Source: an uncultured Bacteroidota bacterium
GTDB lineage: Bacteria > Bacteroidota > Bacteroidia > Flavobacteriales > Flavobacteriaceae
Length of the DNA: 64,000 bases
Reading direction: 5' to 3'
Assembly: GCA_902523635.1 (NCBI GenBank)
Contig: CABZAE010000001.1
Coordinates: 124,001 to 188,000 of the forward strand
Numbering within the stretch: the stretch's first letter is position 1; the number at the start of each line of letters is the position of its first letter. Positions 63,042 through 64,000 of the stretch are shown here, piece after piece. The notes under the pieces are model-generated. The model did not search any database. It was not told the DNA's origin and saw only the letters and a program-made list of their open reading frames with translations. The translations under genes and the position numbers were made by a program.

Positions 63042-63539
63042 ATGACAAAAAAATCCAAAAATAGTACAAAGAAGAAACCTTCCTTAAAAGATAAAATAAC
63101 TGAACTTGAGTCAGTTATAAAAGATGAAAAAGATAAATTTCTAAGGTTGTTTGCTGAATTTGAAAATTACAAGAGGCGTACATCCAAAGAGAGGTTAGAA
63201 CTTTATAAAACAGCCTCAATGGAGCTTATGACCTCTTTGTTACCCATCATTGATGACCTTGAAAGAGCATCAGCTGAATTTTCCAGATCCAAAGACAAAC
63301 AATTAACTGAAGGTTTTTCCATTATAAAAAATAAGTTTAATGAAACGTTAAAATCTCAAGGCCTAAGTGAGATTGAAGTAAAAAGTGGAGACGAATTTGA
63401 CGTTGAAAAACATGAAGCCATTACACAGATAACTGCACAGAGTAACAAAATGAAAGGAAAAGTTGTTGATGTCACTGAAAAAGGTTTCAAACTTGGAGAA
63501 AAAATTATTAGATATCCAAAAGTGGTTGTAGGTAAATAG
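63042..63539 (+). CDS. grpE: Nucleotide exchange factor GrpE
   Basis: GrpE releases ADP from DnaK. The 165-residue protein has a lysine-rich start, a long coiled-coil (about residues 15-60, [20 protein letters not shown]) and a beta-domain ending [29 protein letters not shown] near residue 68 is the family signature. The dnaJ gene follows 2 bases later, giving the standard grpE-dnaJ pair. No CIRCE-like repeat is seen upstream. Confidence 0.97.
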   Translation: MTKKSKNSTKKKPSLKDKITELESVIKDEKDKFLRLFAEFENYKRRTSKERLELYKTASMELMTSLLPIIDDLERASAEFSRSKDKQLTEGFSIIKNKFNETLKSQGLSEIEVKSGDEFDVEKHEAITQITAQSNKMKGKVVDVTEKGFKLGEKIIRYPKVVVGK

Positions 63540-63541
63540 TA

Positions 63542-64000
63542 ATGAAAGAGGATTATTATGACATACTTGGAATAAGTAAATCAGCTTCTGAAAGCGAAAT
63601 CAAAAAAGCTTACAGAAAGCTTGCGATTAAATATCACCCTGACAAAAATCCAGGCGATAAGAATGCTGAAGAAAAATTCAAAAAAGCTGCAGAAGCCTAT
63701 GAAGTTTTAGGAAACAGTGAAAAAAGATCGAAATATGATCAGTTTGGTCACTCAGCATTTGATGGAGCCGGTGGATTTGGTGCTGGGGGGATGAACATGG
63801 ATGATATTTTTAGTCAATTTGGTGATATTTTTGGTGGTGCATTTAGTGGTTTTGGCGGATTTGGTGGTTCAGGTCAAAGAACAATCAAGGGTAGTAACCT
63901 CAGAATTAGGGTGAAGCTGGATCTTAAGGAAATTGTATTGGGCTGTGAAAAGAAGATTAAAGTTAAAAGAAAAATTAAAGCACCAGGTGTTACTTACAAA
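63542..64000 (+). CDS. dnaJ: Chaperone DnaJ (5' part, cut by window edge)
   Basis: The first 153 codons of dnaJ are present. The J-domain ([17 protein letters not shown] ... [13 protein letters not shown] near residue 33) is followed by a glycine/phenylalanine-rich region ([13 protein letters not shown]) and the start of the client-binding domain ([20 protein letters not shown]). The cysteine zinc finger should lie beyond the window. It starts 2 bases after grpE and is co-transcribed with it. Confidence 0.97.
   Translation, partial: MKEDYYDILGISKSASESEIKKAYRKLAIKYHPDKNPGDKNAEEKFKKAAEAYEVLGNSEKRSKYDQFGHSAFDGAGGFGAGGMNMDDIFSQFGDIFGGAFSGFGGFGGSGQRTIKGSNLRIRVKLDLKEIVLGCEKKIKVKRKIKAPGVTYK

Noticed and set aside
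1-64000. CRISPR arrays, insertion sequences, prophage or restriction/defence islands
   Set aside because: No regularly spaced repeats, transposase, integrase, phage structural or known defence genes were seen.

Overview
The window is a gene-dense, AT-rich chromosomal segment of a member of the Bacteroidota, most likely a marine-type Flavobacteriia lineage. The case rests on a TonB-dependent receptor with an N-terminal carboxypeptidase-regulatory-like domain, an Omp28-like lipoprotein, DUF4920 and DUF2256 proteins, a fused ResB-CcsA cytochrome c assembly protein, DUF6029- and Gcw_chp-type outer-membrane proteins, the order purM-prfA-pyrF, weak Shine-Dalgarno sequences, and promoter-like sites of the Bacteroidota type (TTG ... 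TAnnTTTG). I saw no insertion sequence, prophage, CRISPR array, integrase or recognisable transcription factor. No stretch longer than about 300 bases lacks a feature.

Layout. 1-7 kb (+): 3' end of guaB, then a tightly overlapping run with a lipoprotein, a SurA-type chaperone/prolyl isomerase, the ResB-CcsA fusion and two small envelope proteins. 7-19 kb: an acyl-CoA region with a kinase-like protein plus acyl-CoA dehydrogenase pair (the split form of eukaryotic ACAD10/11), an acetoacetyl-CoA-synthetase-like enzyme, a TonB receptor/SDR/nitronate-monooxygenase-like operon, a FadD-like ligase and a GPH-type MFS carrier. 19-26 kb (+): a seven-gene run with an acyl-CoA carboxylase beta subunit, enoyl-CoA hydratase, MDR reductase, SDR, MaoC hydratase and two unlike acyl-CoA dehydrogenases. 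Together 7-26 kb looks like a locus for uptake and breakdown of a hydrophobic or branched acyl compound. 26-30 kb (-): a three-gene lysine catabolic operon (saccharopine/lysine dehydrogenase-like, ALDH7-type dehydrogenase, DUF1338/HglS-type 2-oxoadipate decarboxylase).

30-44 kb: mostly secreted or membrane proteins, including two LpqC/PHB-depolymerase-like esterases, a DUF1080 protein, a CotH-like protein, DUF4920, DUF2256, a beta-propeller with a Met/His-rich insert, a large LVIVD-repeat protein, a CIA30 protein, tRNA-Arg(ACG) and a sulfatase. 43.9-44.2 kb holds a small self-contained transcription unit: promoter, structured leader, a 47-residue DUF4278-like protein and a strong terminator. 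44.5-46.6 kb: divergent SDR-type threonine dehydrogenase and kbl (threonine to glycine plus acetyl-CoA).

46.6-64 kb: envelope and housekeeping genes. These are a DUF6029 protein, a TlpA-like thioredoxin divergent from an Omp28-like lipoprotein, a Ca2+/Na+ antiporter, a type II glutamine synthetase, purM, prfA, pyrF, an alpha/beta hydrolase, an amidohydrolase, an ammonium transporter with a porin-like partner, crcB with a small membrane protein, a MazG-like pyrophosphohydrolase, ilvE, a TIGR01777 epimerase, grpE and the 5' end of dnaJ. Seven small genes (about 33-52 codons) missing from or mis-started in the ORF track were found by reading the sequence: 31259, 37001, 37116, 43614, 44041, 44339 and 49955. 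All assignments are from reading motifs and from memory of families; no database search was run.
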